Below are positions 44,803-53,716 of a stretch of 64,000 bases of DNA, piece by piece. The stretch comes from Comamonas suwonensis (GTDB lineage: Bacteria; Pseudomonadota; Gammaproteobacteria; Burkholderiales; Burkholderiaceae_C): contig NZ_JABBCQ020000008.1 of assembly GCF_012844455.2 (NCBI RefSeq), forward strand, positions 164,527 through 228,526, given 5' to 3'. The translations under genes were made by a program, and so were the position numbers. Positions within the stretch are counted from its first letter, which is position 1; each line of letters starts with the position of its first letter. The notes below the pieces were generated by a model. The model ran no database searches and was not told the origin of the DNA. It saw only the letters and a program-made list of their open reading frames with translations.

Positions 44803-44846
44803 GGCTTCTAGCTCTTGTCCATCAAGCGCTGGTAGCTATTAAAAGC
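44803..44846. repeat. TAGCTG/AGCGC intergenic repeat (family B, copy 6)
   Basis: GGCTTCTAGCTCTTG and CAAGCGCTGGTAGCTATTAA form the two halves in the inverse orientation. The copy follows the thrC terminator and directly precedes mobB. Confidence 0.65.
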
Positions 44847-44858
44847 ATATTGAACAAG

Positions 44859-45401
44859 ATGAAGGTCATAGGCTTTGCCGGTTATTCGGGCGCGGGCAAA
44901 ACCACGCTGGTCGAGGCGTTGGTGGCGCTGATGAAGGCGCGCGGGCTCAAGGTCTCGGTCATCAAGCACGCCCATCACCACTTTGATGTGGACCGCGAAG
45001 GCAAAGACAGCTGGCGCCACCGCAAGGCTGGTGCCTATGAAGTGCTGCTGGCATCCGACCAGCGCATGGCGCTGATGCGTGAATATGCTCAGCCCACGCA
45101 GGTCAGCGTGCACGACATGCTTGCGCAGCTGGACCCGTCGGTGGACTGGGTGCTCATCGAAGGCTTTAAGCATGGCGATGTGCCCAAAATCGAAGTCTGG
45201 CGGCAGCAGCAAGACCGACTGAACAAGGGCAAGACCTTGGAGCCCTTGTTTCCGCATGACGCCATGGTGCTGGCCGTTGTCACAGACGATCCTGACCAGT
45301 TGCCCGCCGCGCCGGCCCAGCCCGTGCTGGATCTGAGCCAGCCGCAAACCGTTTTGCAATGGCTGCTGGCCCATGCTGACACTCTCGAATACAAGAACTA
45401 A
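44859..45401 (+). CDS. mobB: molybdopterin-guanine dinucleotide biosynthesis protein B
   Basis: MobB is a GTP-binding partner of MobA in making bis-MGD cofactor. The 180 residues start MKVIGFAGYSGAGKTTLVEAL with a clear Walker A, followed by VSVIKHAHHHFDVDREGKDSWRHRKAGA and the Walker-B-like DWVLIEGFKH, all diagnostic of MobB. ATG 44859 is preferred over a TTG three codons earlier. The start of moeA follows after 13 bases, so the two are co-transcribed. Confidence 0.95.
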   Translation: MKVIGFAGYSGAGKTTLVEALVALMKARGLKVSVIKHAHHHFDVDREGKDSWRHRKAGAYEVLLASDQRMALMREYAQPTQVSVHDMLAQLDPSVDWVLIEGFKHGDVPKIEVWRQQQDRLNKGKTLEPLFPHDAMVLAVVTDDPDQLPAAPAQPVLDLSQPQTVLQWLLAHADTLEYKN

Positions 45402-45414
45402 GAAAGACACCGCA

Positions 45415-46659
45415 ATGCAAGCCCCACGTACCCCACTCAAGCCTCTGGATGACGCCCTGCAAGAGCTGCTGGCCCATGCCCAGCCGCTGGCAGGCGCAGA
45501 GTCCGTTGACACGTTTGAGGCCGATGGCCGCGTGCTGCTGCAAGCCGCTGTTTCGCCGCTGCAGGTGCCGCCACAAGACAACTCCGCCATGGATGGCTAT
45601 GCCGTGCATGCGGCGGAGTGCGCCAGTGGTGGCGCGGAGCTGCCCGTGTCGCAGCGCATTCCTGCCGGTACCGCACCCGATGCGTTAATCGCTGGCTCGG
45701 TGGCCCGCATCTTTACGGGCGCGCCCGTGCCTGCGGGGGCCGATGCCATCGTCATGCAGGAAGACTGCGAACTGCTGGAAGACGGCCGCGTGCGTATCAA
45801 GACCCAGCCCAAGGTGGGTCAGTGGATTCGCCGCTCGGGCGAGGACATCCGCCAGGGTGCTACGGTGATTGAGGCCGGTGTGCGCCTCACACCTGCGCAT
45901 CTGGGGCTGGCGGCCAGCATGGGCTTTGCCAGTTTGCCCGTGGCCCGCAAGCCGCGCGTGGCCATGTTTTCTACCGGGGATGAGCTGGTCATGCCTGGCA
46001 CGGTGGCGCCGCAGGACATGAAGCCCGGCAGCATTTACAACAGCAACCGCTTTTTCTTGCGCGCTCTGCTGCTGCGCATGGGTTGCGAGGTGACCGATCT
46101 GGGCATTGTTCCCGATGACCGCGAGGCCACAGTGGCTGCGCTGGCCAAGGCCGCCGTGGACCATGATGTGATCGTCACCAGCGGTGGTGTCTCCGTAGGC
46201 GAAGAAGACCATATCAAGCCTGCTGTGCAGCAGCTGGGTCAGTTGGACCTCTGGCAGATCAGCATCAAGCCCGGCAAGCCTTTTGCCTATGGGCGCGTGA
46301 ATCGTCAGGGCGCCGGTTTTGCGCATTTCATCGGCCTGCCAGGCAACCCCGTCTCCAGCTTTGTGACTTTTCAGGTGCTGGTGCGTCCCTTCCTGCTGCG
46401 CCTGCAAGGCGTGCAGAACGTGCTGCCGCGTGCAATTGATGCGCGTGCCGACTTTGTCTGGCCCAAGGGTGACAAACGCCGTGAGTTTTTGCGGGTGCGC
46501 TACAACGAACGTGGCGGGCTGGAGCTGTTCAAAAATCAAAGCTCGGGCGTGCTGACATCGACAGCCTGGGGCGATGGTGTGGTGGACAATCCCCCCAGCA
46601 CCACGATCGCCGAAGGCGATACCGTGCGCTTTATCCCGTTCGCAGAGCTGATGGCTTGA
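45415..46659 (+). CDS. moeA: molybdopterin molybdenumtransferase
   Basis: MoeA inserts molybdate into adenylylated molybdopterin. The 414-residue protein has the N-terminal VPPQDNSAMDGYAV, IFTGAPVPAGADAIVMQED, GEDIRQGATVIEAG, the MoCF-binding motifs MFSTGDEL and VTSGGVSVGEEDH, IKPGKPFAYG and GLPGNPVSSFVTF. Domain IV at the end is complete (NQSSGVLTSTAWGDGVV). It is between mobB and moaD. Confidence 0.97.
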   Translation: MQAPRTPLKPLDDALQELLAHAQPLAGAESVDTFEADGRVLLQAAVSPLQVPPQDNSAMDGYAVHAAECASGGAELPVSQRIPAGTAPDALIAGSVARIFTGAPVPAGADAIVMQEDCELLEDGRVRIKTQPKVGQWIRRSGEDIRQGATVIEAGVRLTPAHLGLAASMGFASLPVARKPRVAMFSTGDELVMPGTVAPQDMKPGSIYNSNRFFLRALLLRMGCEVTDLGIVPDDREATVAALAKAAVDHDVIVTSGGVSVGEEDHIKPAVQQLGQLDLWQISIKPGKPFAYGRVNRQGAGFAHFIGLPGNPVSSFVTFQVLVRPFLLRLQGVQNVLPRAIDARADFVWPKGDKRREFLRVRYNERGGLELFKNQSSGVLTSTAWGDGVVDNPPSTTIAEGDTVRFIPFAELMA

Positions 46660-46670
46660 AGGAGTCCTGC

Positions 46671-46925
46671 ATGAAGACCATCACCATTCGTTATTTCGCC
46701 TCTATCCGCGAGGTGTTGGGCACTGGCAGCGAAAGCCTGCAGACCGCCGCCGAAACCGTGGGCGCTCTGCGTGAAGAGTTGATGAGCCGCAGCGCTGCCG
46801 CGGCCAACGCCCTGGCCGCTGGCAAGGCCGTGCGCATGGCGCTGAATCAAGATATGTGCGCGCTGGATGCGGCCATTCAAAACGGTGATGAAGTGGCGTT
46901 CTTTCCGCCAGTGACCGGCGGTTAA
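46671..46925 (+). CDS. moaD: molybdopterin synthase sulfur carrier subunit
   Basis: MoaD is the ubiquitin-like small subunit of molybdopterin synthase, carrying sulfur as a C-terminal thiocarboxylate. The 84 residues start MKTITIRYFASIREVLG and end in the essential double glycine (FFPPVTGG). AAGGAG precedes ATG 46671, and the gene is 11 bases after moeA. Its partner moaE is found 2.7 kb downstream, not directly adjacent. Confidence 0.95.
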   Translation: MKTITIRYFASIREVLGTGSESLQTAAETVGALREELMSRSAAAANALAAGKAVRMALNQDMCALDAAIQNGDEVAFFPPVTGG

Positions 46926-46966
46926 TAGCGGACGGATGCGGCCCTGAGGGCACCCTGAGTCTGCTG

Positions 46967-47005
46967 AAAAGGCCTGTGCAAGCACTTTGCACAGGCCTTT
47001 TTGCA
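46967..47005 (+). terminator. terminator of the mobB-moeA-moaD operon
   Basis: A 15-bp perfect stem (AAAAGGCCTGTGCAA and its complement) with a five-base loop is followed by T residues. Confidence 0.9.
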
Positions 47006-47139
47006 TGGAATGATTTCTAGGTGTTTACGCGAGAGGTGTGATTGCGTACTAGGGTTTTCCTTGAGGTGTTTTCCTGAGTCTGATGAGATTCATTTTGCAG
47101 AATCCGCGCTTTCTTGCAAAAAGTAGAAAGCACACACTC

Positions 47140-48567
47140 ATGACAACTCACGTCAATATGGAGGAGACCCGCACTGCGCGCTTTGCTATGCGCTGCGCCA
47201 GCTGGGCGGAGAAGTGGTTTCCGGATTCCTGGGTTTTTGCCGTGGTCGGCATTTTTATCGTGGTGCTGGCGGCGTTCGCCATCGGTGCTCCAGTGCAGGA
47301 AACCAGCAAGGCCTTTGGTAAAGGCTTCTGGAGCCTGATTCCCTTCACCATGCAAATGGCCTTTGTGGTGATTGGCGGTTATGTGGTGGCCAGCTCCAAG
47401 CCTGCTTCCAGACTGATTCAGGCGCTGGCCCGCGTACCCAAGACCGGCCGCGGTGCCGTGGCCTGGGTGGCATTTGTGGCGCTGACCGCATCGCTGCTGA
47501 ACTGGGGCCTGAGCCTGGTGTTCGGTGGCCTGCTGGTCAAGGCGCTGGCACGCCGTACAGACATCAAGATGGACTACCGCGCTGCGGGCGCAGCCGTTTA
47601 TCTGGGCCTGGGTGCGGTGTGGGCGTTGGGTATTTCGTCATCGGCGGCGCAGTTGCAGGCCAACCCGGCCAGCCTGCCGCCCGGCATTCTGGCGATTACC
47701 GGCGTGATTCCGTTCACGCAGACCATCTTTCTGTGGCAGTCCGGCGTGATGCTGGCAGCGCTGATGATTGTGTCCATCGTGGTGGCCTATATGACAGCTC
47801 CCGGCGAAGGCACAGCGCGTGATGCGGCTGACTGCCAGGTCGATCTGGGTCAGGAAGTGGCGCATGAACTGCCCAAGCCAACGCGCCCCGGTGAATGGCT
47901 GGAGCACAGCCCCATCCTCATCATCATGCTGGTGGCGCTGACCGTGGGCTGGATGGTGGAGGAGTTCTCCAGCAAGCCCTTCATTCAGGCGATTTCGGGT
48001 CTGAATACCTATAACCTGATCTTCTTGATGGTGGGTGCGCTGCTGCACTGGCGCCCCCGCAGCTTTCTGGATGCCGTGGCGCGTGCGGTGCCCGCCACGA
48101 CCGGCGTGCTGATCCAGTTCCCGCTGTATGGCGCGATTGCCGCCATCATGACGGAAGTCAAAGGCGCTGACGGCGCCAGCATTGCGCACTACATCTCCAC
48201 CTTCTTCACCCACTTCGCCACGCATGACACCTATGCGCTGCTGATGGGGACCTACTCGGCCGTGCTGGGCTTCTTCCTGCCCTCGGGCGGTGGCAAATGG
48301 ATTGTGGAGGCACCTTACGTCATGCAAGTGGCTAATGACCTGCAATACCACCTGGGCTGGGCCGTACAGATCTATAACGCCGCCGAAGCGCTGCCTAACC
48401 TGATCAACCCCTTCTACATGCTGCCGCTGCTGGGCGTGCTGGGTCTGAAGGCGCGCGATCTGATTGGCTTTAACTTTGTGCAATTGCTAGTTCACACCCC
48501 GCTGGTGTTGTTCCTGCTATGGTTCCTGGGTCAGACTCTGACCTATATCCCACCTGTAATGCCATGA
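47140..48567 (+). CDS. short-chain fatty acid transporter (AtoE family)
   Basis: The 475-residue inner-membrane protein has about ten to twelve hydrophobic segments and the AtoE features: WFPDSWVFAVVGIFIVVL near the start, a WSLIPFTMQMAFVVIGGYV segment, WGLSLVFGGLLVK, and the C-terminal SGGGKWIVEAPYVMQVAND. AtoE-type proteins import short-chain fatty acids such as acetoacetate or butyrate; the substrate here is inferred from family only. ATG 47140 is used; ATG 47158 is an alternative. The stop overlaps the next gene by four bases. It follows the moaD terminator, so it needs its own promoter. Confidence 0.88.
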   Translation: MTTHVNMEETRTARFAMRCASWAEKWFPDSWVFAVVGIFIVVLAAFAIGAPVQETSKAFGKGFWSLIPFTMQMAFVVIGGYVVASSKPASRLIQALARVPKTGRGAVAWVAFVALTASLLNWGLSLVFGGLLVKALARRTDIKMDYRAAGAAVYLGLGAVWALGISSSAAQLQANPASLPPGILAITGVIPFTQTIFLWQSGVMLAALMIVSIVVAYMTAPGEGTARDAADCQVDLGQEVAHELPKPTRPGEWLEHSPILIIMLVALTVGWMVEEFSSKPFIQAISGLNTYNLIFLMVGALLHWRPRSFLDAVARAVPATTGVLIQFPLYGAIAAIMTEVKGADGASIAHYISTFFTHFATHDTYALLMGTYSAVLGFFLPSGGGKWIVEAPYVMQVANDLQYHLGWAVQIYNAAEALPNLINPFYMLPLLGVLGLKARDLIGFNFVQLLVHTPLVLFLLWFLGQTLTYIPPVMP

Positions 48568-48905
48568 CCGACACTGCCGATTTGCCTTCTACCGAGATCA
48601 ACCCCGACATCAGCTCGCGTACCCGCCGTGCGCTGGCCGATGCGCGAGAGCGCGGTGTCAAGCTGGGCACAGCGGGCGCAGCCAATATCCGCGCCACGGT
48701 AGAAAAGCGCAAATCGGCAGCTGATGCCTTTGCCAAGCAGCATGAAGCGCTGTTTGCCCAGCTGCAAGAAAAAGGCCTGACCCACCGCGCCATGGCTGCG
48801 GAACTCAATGCCCTGGGCATTACAGCCGCCAAGGGCGGCGAATGGACGCACGGCCAAGTGCAGCGCATCCTGAACCGCTATGCGGACTGGGTTAAGGTTG
48901 AATAA
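48564..48905 (+). CDS. orphan recombinase-like domain (serine-recombinase C-terminal type)
   Basis: The 113 residues match only the part of large serine resolvases that follows the catalytic domain: RTRRALADARERGVKLGT, then a coiled region, then a helix-turn-helix-like THRAMAAELNALGITAAKGGEWTHGQVQRILNRY. There is no catalytic serine domain in this frame or just upstream, where the AtoE-type gene lies. The ATG overlaps the transporter stop (ATGA), so it is translated with it. It could be a recombinase fragment captured by the transporter gene or a small DNA-binding regulator. The resemblance is by eye. Confidence 0.7.
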   Translation: MTDTADLPSTEINPDISSRTRRALADARERGVKLGTAGAANIRATVEKRKSAADAFAKQHEALFAQLQEKGLTHRAMAAELNALGITAAKGGEWTHGQVQRILNRYADWVKVE

Positions 48906-48926
48906 GTTCGCCTGAGCCTGTAATGC

Positions 48927-48964
48927 AAAAAGCCGTGCAGCATTGCTTGCACGGCTTTTATTTT
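48927..48964. terminator. terminator after the recombinase-like gene
   Basis: The stem AAAAGCCGTGCA/TGCACGGCTTTT with an eight-base loop has T-rich sequence on both strands and serves the convergent gene at 49007 as well. Confidence 0.85.
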
Positions 48965-49010
48965 GATAGCTGCTTGCGCTTTTATCTATTGGTCTAGAGC
49001 CTGTTTTTAT
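48961..49010. repeat. TAGCTG/AGCGC intergenic repeat (family B, copy 7)
   Basis: TTTTGATAGCTGCTTGCGCT is followed by GGTCTAGAGCCTGTTTTTA. It overlaps the end of the preceding terminator. Confidence 0.65.
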
Positions 49011-49330
49011 TCTGAAATGGCGGCTGGCAGCTGCGGCGCACGCCACTCCAGCAGCTCGGCCATGCGCTGCACAATCCAGCTTGCCTCTGCGGGGCTGACC
49101 ACAGATCCATCAGCCGCCAGGCCGGCATGCATGCCCAGCAGCACTTGCTCTTCAGACGAATTGCCCGAGTGGTAGAGCGTCTGCGCCTGTTCCGTCAGGT
49201 GGCATGCCAGGTCTTCGCACAGCTCATAGCGCTGCACCACCTCGCCAATCGAGGCGGACAGCTTGCCGCTGCGGGTGCGAAACAGGTCCGCAAAGCTGGG
49301 CGGCGGCTGAATCTGGCTGGTGTCGTCCAT
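49007..49330 (-). CDS. hypothetical protein, 107 aa
   Basis: I do not recognise this protein. It is acidic and predicted mostly helical (VQRYELCEDLACHLTEQAQTL), with no signal or membrane segment. Residues 60-75 (SSEEQVLLGMHAGLAADG) followed by SPAEASWIVQRMAELL give a plausible small helical domain. It is 14 bases downstream of the 84-residue gene on the same strand and likely in one transcript with it. Confidence 0.65.
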   Translation of the reverse strand: MDDTSQIQPPPSFADLFRTRSGKLSASIGEVVQRYELCEDLACHLTEQAQTLYHSGNSSEEQVLLGMHAGLAADGSVVSPAEASWIVQRMAELLEWRAPQLPAAISE

Positions 49331-49344
49331 GTGAACCTGCCTCT

Positions 49345-49599
49345 TTAGCTGGGCTCAAACAGGCGTTCAAAGCGCGCCAGATCGTCCGCCAGCTCGCAGG
49401 TAATGAGCTGGCCCGATTTCTTGTCTGCCTTGCGGTGCGCGGCGAACAAGCTGGCCTTGCCCTTGAAGTTGTAGTCGGGCAGGTGAATCAGCTCATAGGC
49501 GTAGGGCACGAAGATCTGAAATTCAAAGATCATCCGGTGCTCGTTACGGGGCGACGGGTACAGCGTGTACTCAGGGAGATTGATGGTTTGCGCGGGCAT
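49345..49599 (-). CDS. hypothetical protein, 84 aa
   Basis: I do not recognise the family. The 84 residues start MPAQTINLPEYTLYP, have a beta-rich middle (IFEFQIFVPYAYELIHLPDY) and a charged end with a helix (CELADDLARFERLF). It is divergent from moaE with about 53 bases between the starts, and precedes the 107-residue gene. Confidence 0.65.
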   Translation of the reverse strand: MPAQTINLPEYTLYPSPRNEHRMIFEFQIFVPYAYELIHLPDYNFKGKASLFAAHRKADKKSGQLITCELADDLARFERLFEPS

Positions 49600-49652
49600 A
49601 GCTCAATGCTAATGCGCTGCGCATGACCATGCTGGCCTGCGACAATGCAGGG

Positions 49653-50114
49653 ATGACTGCTGCACGTGTATCCATCCAGACCCCAGACTTTGACCTGAGC
49701 GCCGAAATCGCCGCACTGCGCGCGGGCGATGCACGGGTAGGGGCCGTTTGCAGCTTCGTCGGCACGGTGCGTGACCGCAATGAGGGTGATGCTGTCTCCA
49801 GCATGGAGCTGGAGCATTACCCCGGCATGACCGAAAAAAGCATAGAAGCCATCATCGACAAGGCGGTCGAGCGCTTCGGCATCTTTGGCGCGCGTGTCAT
49901 TCACCGCATCGGCCTGCTGCAGCCCATGGACCAGATCGTGCTGGTGGCGGTGACCAGCGCCCACCGTGGCAAGTCATTTGAGGCCTGCGAATACATCATG
50001 GACTACCTGAAGTCCGAAGCCCCCTTCTGGAAAAAAGAGCAAACCGAGCAGGGTGCCCGCTGGGTGGATGCGCGCGTCAGCGATGAGCAGGCGCTGCAGC
50101 GCTGGGCTTGCTGA
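49653..50114 (+). CDS. moaE: molybdopterin synthase catalytic subunit
   Basis: MoaE, with MoaD, adds two sulfurs to precursor Z to form molybdopterin. The 153 residues contain GAVCSFVGTVRD, LELEHYPGMTEK-like SMELEHYPGMTEKSIE, VIHRIGLLQPMDQIVLVAV, SAHRGKSFEACEYIMDYLK and the catalytic lysine region in APFWKKEQTE. ATG 49653 follows CAGGG and gives the family N-terminus. It is unusual in being 2.7 kb from moaD. Confidence 0.96.
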   Translation: MTAARVSIQTPDFDLSAEIAALRAGDARVGAVCSFVGTVRDRNEGDAVSSMELEHYPGMTEKSIEAIIDKAVERFGIFGARVIHRIGLLQPMDQIVLVAVTSAHRGKSFEACEYIMDYLKSEAPFWKKEQTEQGARWVDARVSDEQALQRWAC

Positions 50115-50540
50115 GCGCGTGATCTTCTAGGGGCGGTTGGGTTCCAAGGAGCTAGCCTCAGATTCCTGCTTGCAGTCTCTGGCTTAGAGGCATGGGCTCC
50201 CATTGGTGATTTTGCATAAAAAATGCCTGAAGTGATTATCTATAAATCGTTTGTAGCTATGATTTTTGATGATTTTGTGTGAGCAGTCACCTGGTGAGCG
50301 GTGGCTTGATGGGGTTGTGCCGCTGTACTATGGATTGTGGGTTTTATCCTACGCGGTAGTTTGACGGCGCGCGCCATGCTTGGGTGTGGCCTGCGTGCAG
50401 ATGCGCAGATTTGATCTATCGCAAACAAGGCAGCACTTGAAGCCGTTTGGCCGCTTTGTTATGGGCCGTGGTCTTGAAAATACCCGCACGGCTATCAGAT
50501 AAATTGCAATGACATTGATATGGAGCGAGAGCGACACACC
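50115..50540. other. 426-base intergenic region between moaE and clpB
   Basis: No gene or clear terminator for moaE is visible. The middle is AT-rich around 50210-50270 with a partial family B half (TTTGTAGCTATGATTTT). The right end holds the heat-shock-type promoter of clpB. Confidence 0.6.
50473..50499 (+). promoter_or_regulatory. candidate sigma-32 promoter of clpB
   Basis: CTTGAAA at 50473-50479 is followed after 12 bases by CTATCAGA. The -35 part is a perfect heat-shock match and the -10 part a weak one. It lies about 42 bases before the clpB start, like the grpE promoter. Confidence 0.5.
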
Positions 50541-53153
50541 ATGCGAATTGACAAACTGACGACCAAATTTCAAGAAGCCTTGGCCGATGCGCAGTCTCTG
50601 GCGCTCGGTGCTGACCAATCCACGATCGACCCCTTGCACCTTCTGGTTGCCATGCTGCGCCAGGACGACGGTCCGCGCGCTCTTTTGCAGCGTGCCGGCG
50701 GTAATGTGCAGCAACTCAAAAACCTGGCCGAGGAGGCCATGGCCGACCTGCCACGTGTGCAGCAGCAGGGCGATGTGCAGGTGGGCACGGAGCTGGCCCG
50801 ATTGCTGCAGGCCGCTGAGAAGGAAGCGCTCAATCGCGGTGACCAGTTCATCGCCAGCGAGCTCTTTTTGCTGGCGCTGGCTGACAGTAAAGGCTCGGCC
50901 ACACGTGCCGGGGCCTTGCTCAAACAAAGCGGTGTGAGCAAATCCAGCCTGGAAGCCGCCATTAACGCCGTACGAGGAGGGCAGAACGTGGACAGTGCAG
51001 AATCTGAAGGCCAGCGCGAAGCGTTGAAGAAGTACACCATGGACCTGACCGAGCGAGCTCGCAGCGGCAAGCTTGATCCCGTGATTGGCCGCGACGACGA
51101 AATCCGCCGCGCCATTCAGGTGCTGCAGCGCCGCAGCAAGAACAACCCCGTGCTGATTGGCGAGCCTGGCGTGGGTAAGACCGCGATTGTCGAAGGTCTG
51201 GCGCAGCGCATTGTGGCTGGAGAAGTTCCTGAGAGTCTGCAGAACAAGCGTGTGCTATCGCTCGATATGGCAGGCCTGCTGGCCGGTGCCAAGTACCGCG
51301 GTGACTTTGAGGAACGCCTGAAATCCGTGCTCAAGGAGCTGGCCCAGGAAGAAGGCCGCGTCATCCTGTTCATTGACGAAATTCATACCATGGTGGGTGC
51401 CGGCAAGGCTGATGGCGCCATGGACGCAGGCAATATGCTCAAGCCCGCGCTGGCGCGTGGCGAGCTGCACTGCGTGGGTGCCACTACGCTGGACGAATAC
51501 CGCAAGTACATCGAAAAAGATGCTGCGCTGGAGCGCCGCTTCCAGAAGGTGATCGTGGGCGAGCCGTCGGTGGAAGACACCATCGCCATTCTGCGCGGCT
51601 TGCAGGTGAAGTATGAGGCGCACCACAACGTCGATATTACGGACCCCGCTATCGTTGCAGCAGCAGAGCTGAGCCACCGTTACATCACTGACCGCTTTCT
51701 GCCCGACAAGGCCATTGACCTGATCGACGAGGCGGCGGCCAAGATCAAGATCGAGATGGACTCAAAGCCTGAGGTGATGGACAAGCTTGAGCGTCGCATG
51801 ATTCAGCTCAAGATCGAGCGCGAAGCCATGAAACGCGAAAAGGATGAAGCCTCGCAAAAGCGTCTGTCGCTGATCGAGGAAGAACTCGAAAGTCTGGAGC
51901 GCGAGTACGCCGATCTGGAAGAAATCTGGAAGGCAGAGAAAGCCAGTGCACAGGGCTCGGAGCAAATCCGCAAGGAGATTGACCAGTTGCGCATTCAGAT
52001 CGAAGAATTCAAGCGCAAGGGTGACTTCAACAAGGTGGCCGAGCTGCAATACGGCAAGCTGCCTGCGCTCGAAAAGCAGTTGCACGAAGCCCAGGCCAAG
52101 GAGCAGGGCCGGGATGGTGCGCCTGCTCACAAGCTGTTGCGCACCCAGGTCGGTGCCGAGGAAATTGCCGAGGTGGTCAGCCGTGCCACGGGTATCCCCG
52201 TCGCCAAGATGATGCAGGGCGAAAAAGACAAGCTGCTGCAGATGGAAACCAAGCTGCACGAACGCGTCGTGGGCCAGGAAGAAGCGATTGCTGCAGTTTC
52301 CAACGCCATCCGCCGCTCGCGCTCGGGTCTGTCTGATCCGAATCGTCCTACAGGATCCTTCCTGTTCCTGGGCCCTACGGGCGTGGGTAAGACCGAGCTG
52401 TGCAAGGCGCTGGCAGGCTTCTTGTTCGACAGCGAAGATCACCTGGTACGGGTTGACATGAGTGAGTTCATGGAAAAGCACTCTGTGGCACGATTGATCG
52501 GTGCGCCTCCAGGCTATGTGGGCTATGAGGAGGGTGGTTACCTGACCGAAGCTGTACGCCGCAAGCCCTATAGCGTGCTGCTGCTGGACGAAGTAGAAAA
52601 GGCTCACCCTGATGTCTTCAATGTGCTGCTGCAGGTGCTGGACGATGGCCGCCTGACCGATGGTCAAGGCCGAACGGTGGACTTCAAGAACACTGTGATC
52701 GTGATGACGAGCAATATCGGCTCGCATTTGATCCAGGCCATGGTGGGTGAGGATGCGGATGATGTGAAGGAAGCGGTCTGGGGGGAACTTAAAAACCATT
52801 TCAGACCCGAATTCCTGAACCGCATTGATGAAACTGTGGTCTTCCATGCACTGGATGCCAAGAACATTGAGGCGATTGCCAAGATACAGCTGAAGTTGCT
52901 GGAAAGCCGTCTGCAAAAGATGGAGCTGAGCATTCAGGTGTCCGAGCAGGCTCTGGCCGAGCTGGCCAAGGTCGGTTTCGATCCTGTGTTCGGTGCCCGT
53001 CCGCTCAAGCGTGCGATTCAGCAGCGTATTGAAAACCCGCTGTCCAAGTTGTTACTCGAAGGGAAGTTCCCGCCTAAGAGTACGATTGCAGTGACAGTAG
53101 ACCCGGTGACTGATCCCGGGGTATTCAGGTTTGAGTCCTCGGGCGTGTCCTGA
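50541..53153 (+). CDS. clpB: ATP-dependent disaggregase ClpB
   Basis: ClpB rescues aggregated proteins with the DnaK system. The 870 residues contain the N-terminal Clp repeat domain (1-145), the first AAA+ domain with Walker [15 protein letters not shown] and Walker [12 protein letters not shown], and the long middle coiled coil (about 405-525, rich in Glu/Lys/Arg) that docks DnaK. The second AAA+ domain has [14 protein letters not shown] and [13 protein letters not shown]. All arginine-finger and pore-loop regions seem intact ([20 protein letters not shown]). ATG 50541 is the family start. A second translation start for the short ClpB form is likely near residue 148-160 but cannot be fixed by eye. 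Confidence 0.98.
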   Translation: MRIDKLTTKFQEALADAQSLALGADQSTIDPLHLLVAMLRQDDGPRALLQRAGGNVQQLKNLAEEAMADLPRVQQQGDVQVGTELARLLQAAEKEALNRGDQFIASELFLLALADSKGSATRAGALLKQSGVSKSSLEAAINAVRGGQNVDSAESEGQREALKKYTMDLTERARSGKLDPVIGRDDEIRRAIQVLQRRSKNNPVLIGEPGVGKTAIVEGLAQRIVAGEVPESLQNKRVLSLDMAGLLAGAKYRGDFEERLKSVLKELAQEEGRVILFIDEIHTMVGAGKADGAMDAGNMLKPALARGELHCVGATTLDEYRKYIEKDAALERRFQKVIVGEPSVEDTIAILRGLQVKYEAHHNVDITDPAIVAAAELSHRYITDRFLPDKAIDLIDEAAAKIKIEMDSKPEVMDKLERRMIQLKIEREAMKREKDEASQKRLSLIEEELESLEREYADLEEIWKAEKASAQGSEQIRKEIDQLRIQIEEFKRKGDFNKVAELQYGKLPALEKQLHEAQAKEQGRDGAPAHKLLRTQVGAEEIAEVVSRATGIPVAKMMQGEKDKLLQMETKLHERVVGQEEAIAAVSNAIRRSRSGLSDPNRPTGSFLFLGPTGVGKTELCKALAGFLFDSEDHLVRVDMSEFMEKHSVARLIGAPPGYVGYEEGGYLTEAVRRKPYSVLLLDEVEKAHPDVFNVLLQVLDDGRLTDGQGRTVDFKNTVIVMTSNIGSHLIQAMVGEDADDVKEAVWGELKNHFRPEFLNRIDETVVFHALDAKNIEAIAKIQLKLLESRLQKMELSIQVSEQALAELAKVGFDPVFGARPLKRAIQQRIENPLSKLLLEGKFPPKSTIAVTVDPVTDPGVFRFESSGVS

Positions 53154-53180
53154 GGGCCGAGCCCATAGAAAGGTATTGCT

Positions 53181-53537
53181 TTGAACGATTTCGCCACCAC
53201 CGCAACCCGTTGGGCCGTCCGCATCGTGCTGATGCTGGTGGGTCTGGTGTTCTTCCTGTGCCTGATGGCCGTGGCCTGCCTGATTGCTTTGGCATGGGGG
53301 GGGCGCGCTCTGTGGGCCAGGCTCACGGGTCAGCCCATTGTGCCTATGAGCATGGGCGCCATGAGCCCGTTTGCTGGCTGGCAGACGGTGTACCGCTCGG
53401 GGTCCGAGTGGATGGCGCAATCGTCGAGCAATGCGCAGACTAAAGACGATGCGCGCGAAGGTCGCTCACGCCGCGGCGTTCTGCCTGGCGCGGGTGATGT
53501 AACCGATGTGCAGCCGCGCGAGGTGCATGAGTCGTAA
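53181..53537 (+). CDS. small single-pass membrane protein, 118 aa
   Basis: I do not recognise the family. A short N-terminal segment leads into one long hydrophobic stretch that may be one or two membrane helices (VRIVLMLVGLVFFLCLMAVACLIALAW in sequence near 13-40). A polar Ser/Arg-rich C-terminal part of about 75 residues follows. The start is TTG at 53181, with AAAGG eight bases upstream. It is 27 bases after clpB and could share its heat-shock transcript. Confidence 0.65.
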   Translation: MNDFATTATRWAVRIVLMLVGLVFFLCLMAVACLIALAWGGRALWARLTGQPIVPMSMGAMSPFAGWQTVYRSGSEWMAQSSSNAQTKDDAREGRSRRGVLPGAGDVTDVQPREVHES

Positions 53538-53618
53538 TGACAAGCCTGCTTGCAGCCTTCATACTTTGCTGTGAGTGAGGCGACAAAGGCCGTAGGCTGA
53601 TGCCGAGGTCAAAACATA

Positions 53619-53653
53619 AGAGCCTGTGCAATGTTGCATCAGGCTCTTTTTTT
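53619..53653 (+). terminator. terminator after clpB and the small membrane protein
   Basis: AGAGCCTG pairs with CAGGCTCT, and the loop contains a second stem TGCAA/TTGCA. A run of T follows. Confidence 0.88.
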
Positions 53654-53716
53654 ACGCTGTGTTTACGTAGACCCGCGTTATCGTCGGGGCTGTAATTTTG
53701 AGATATTCAGACGGGC

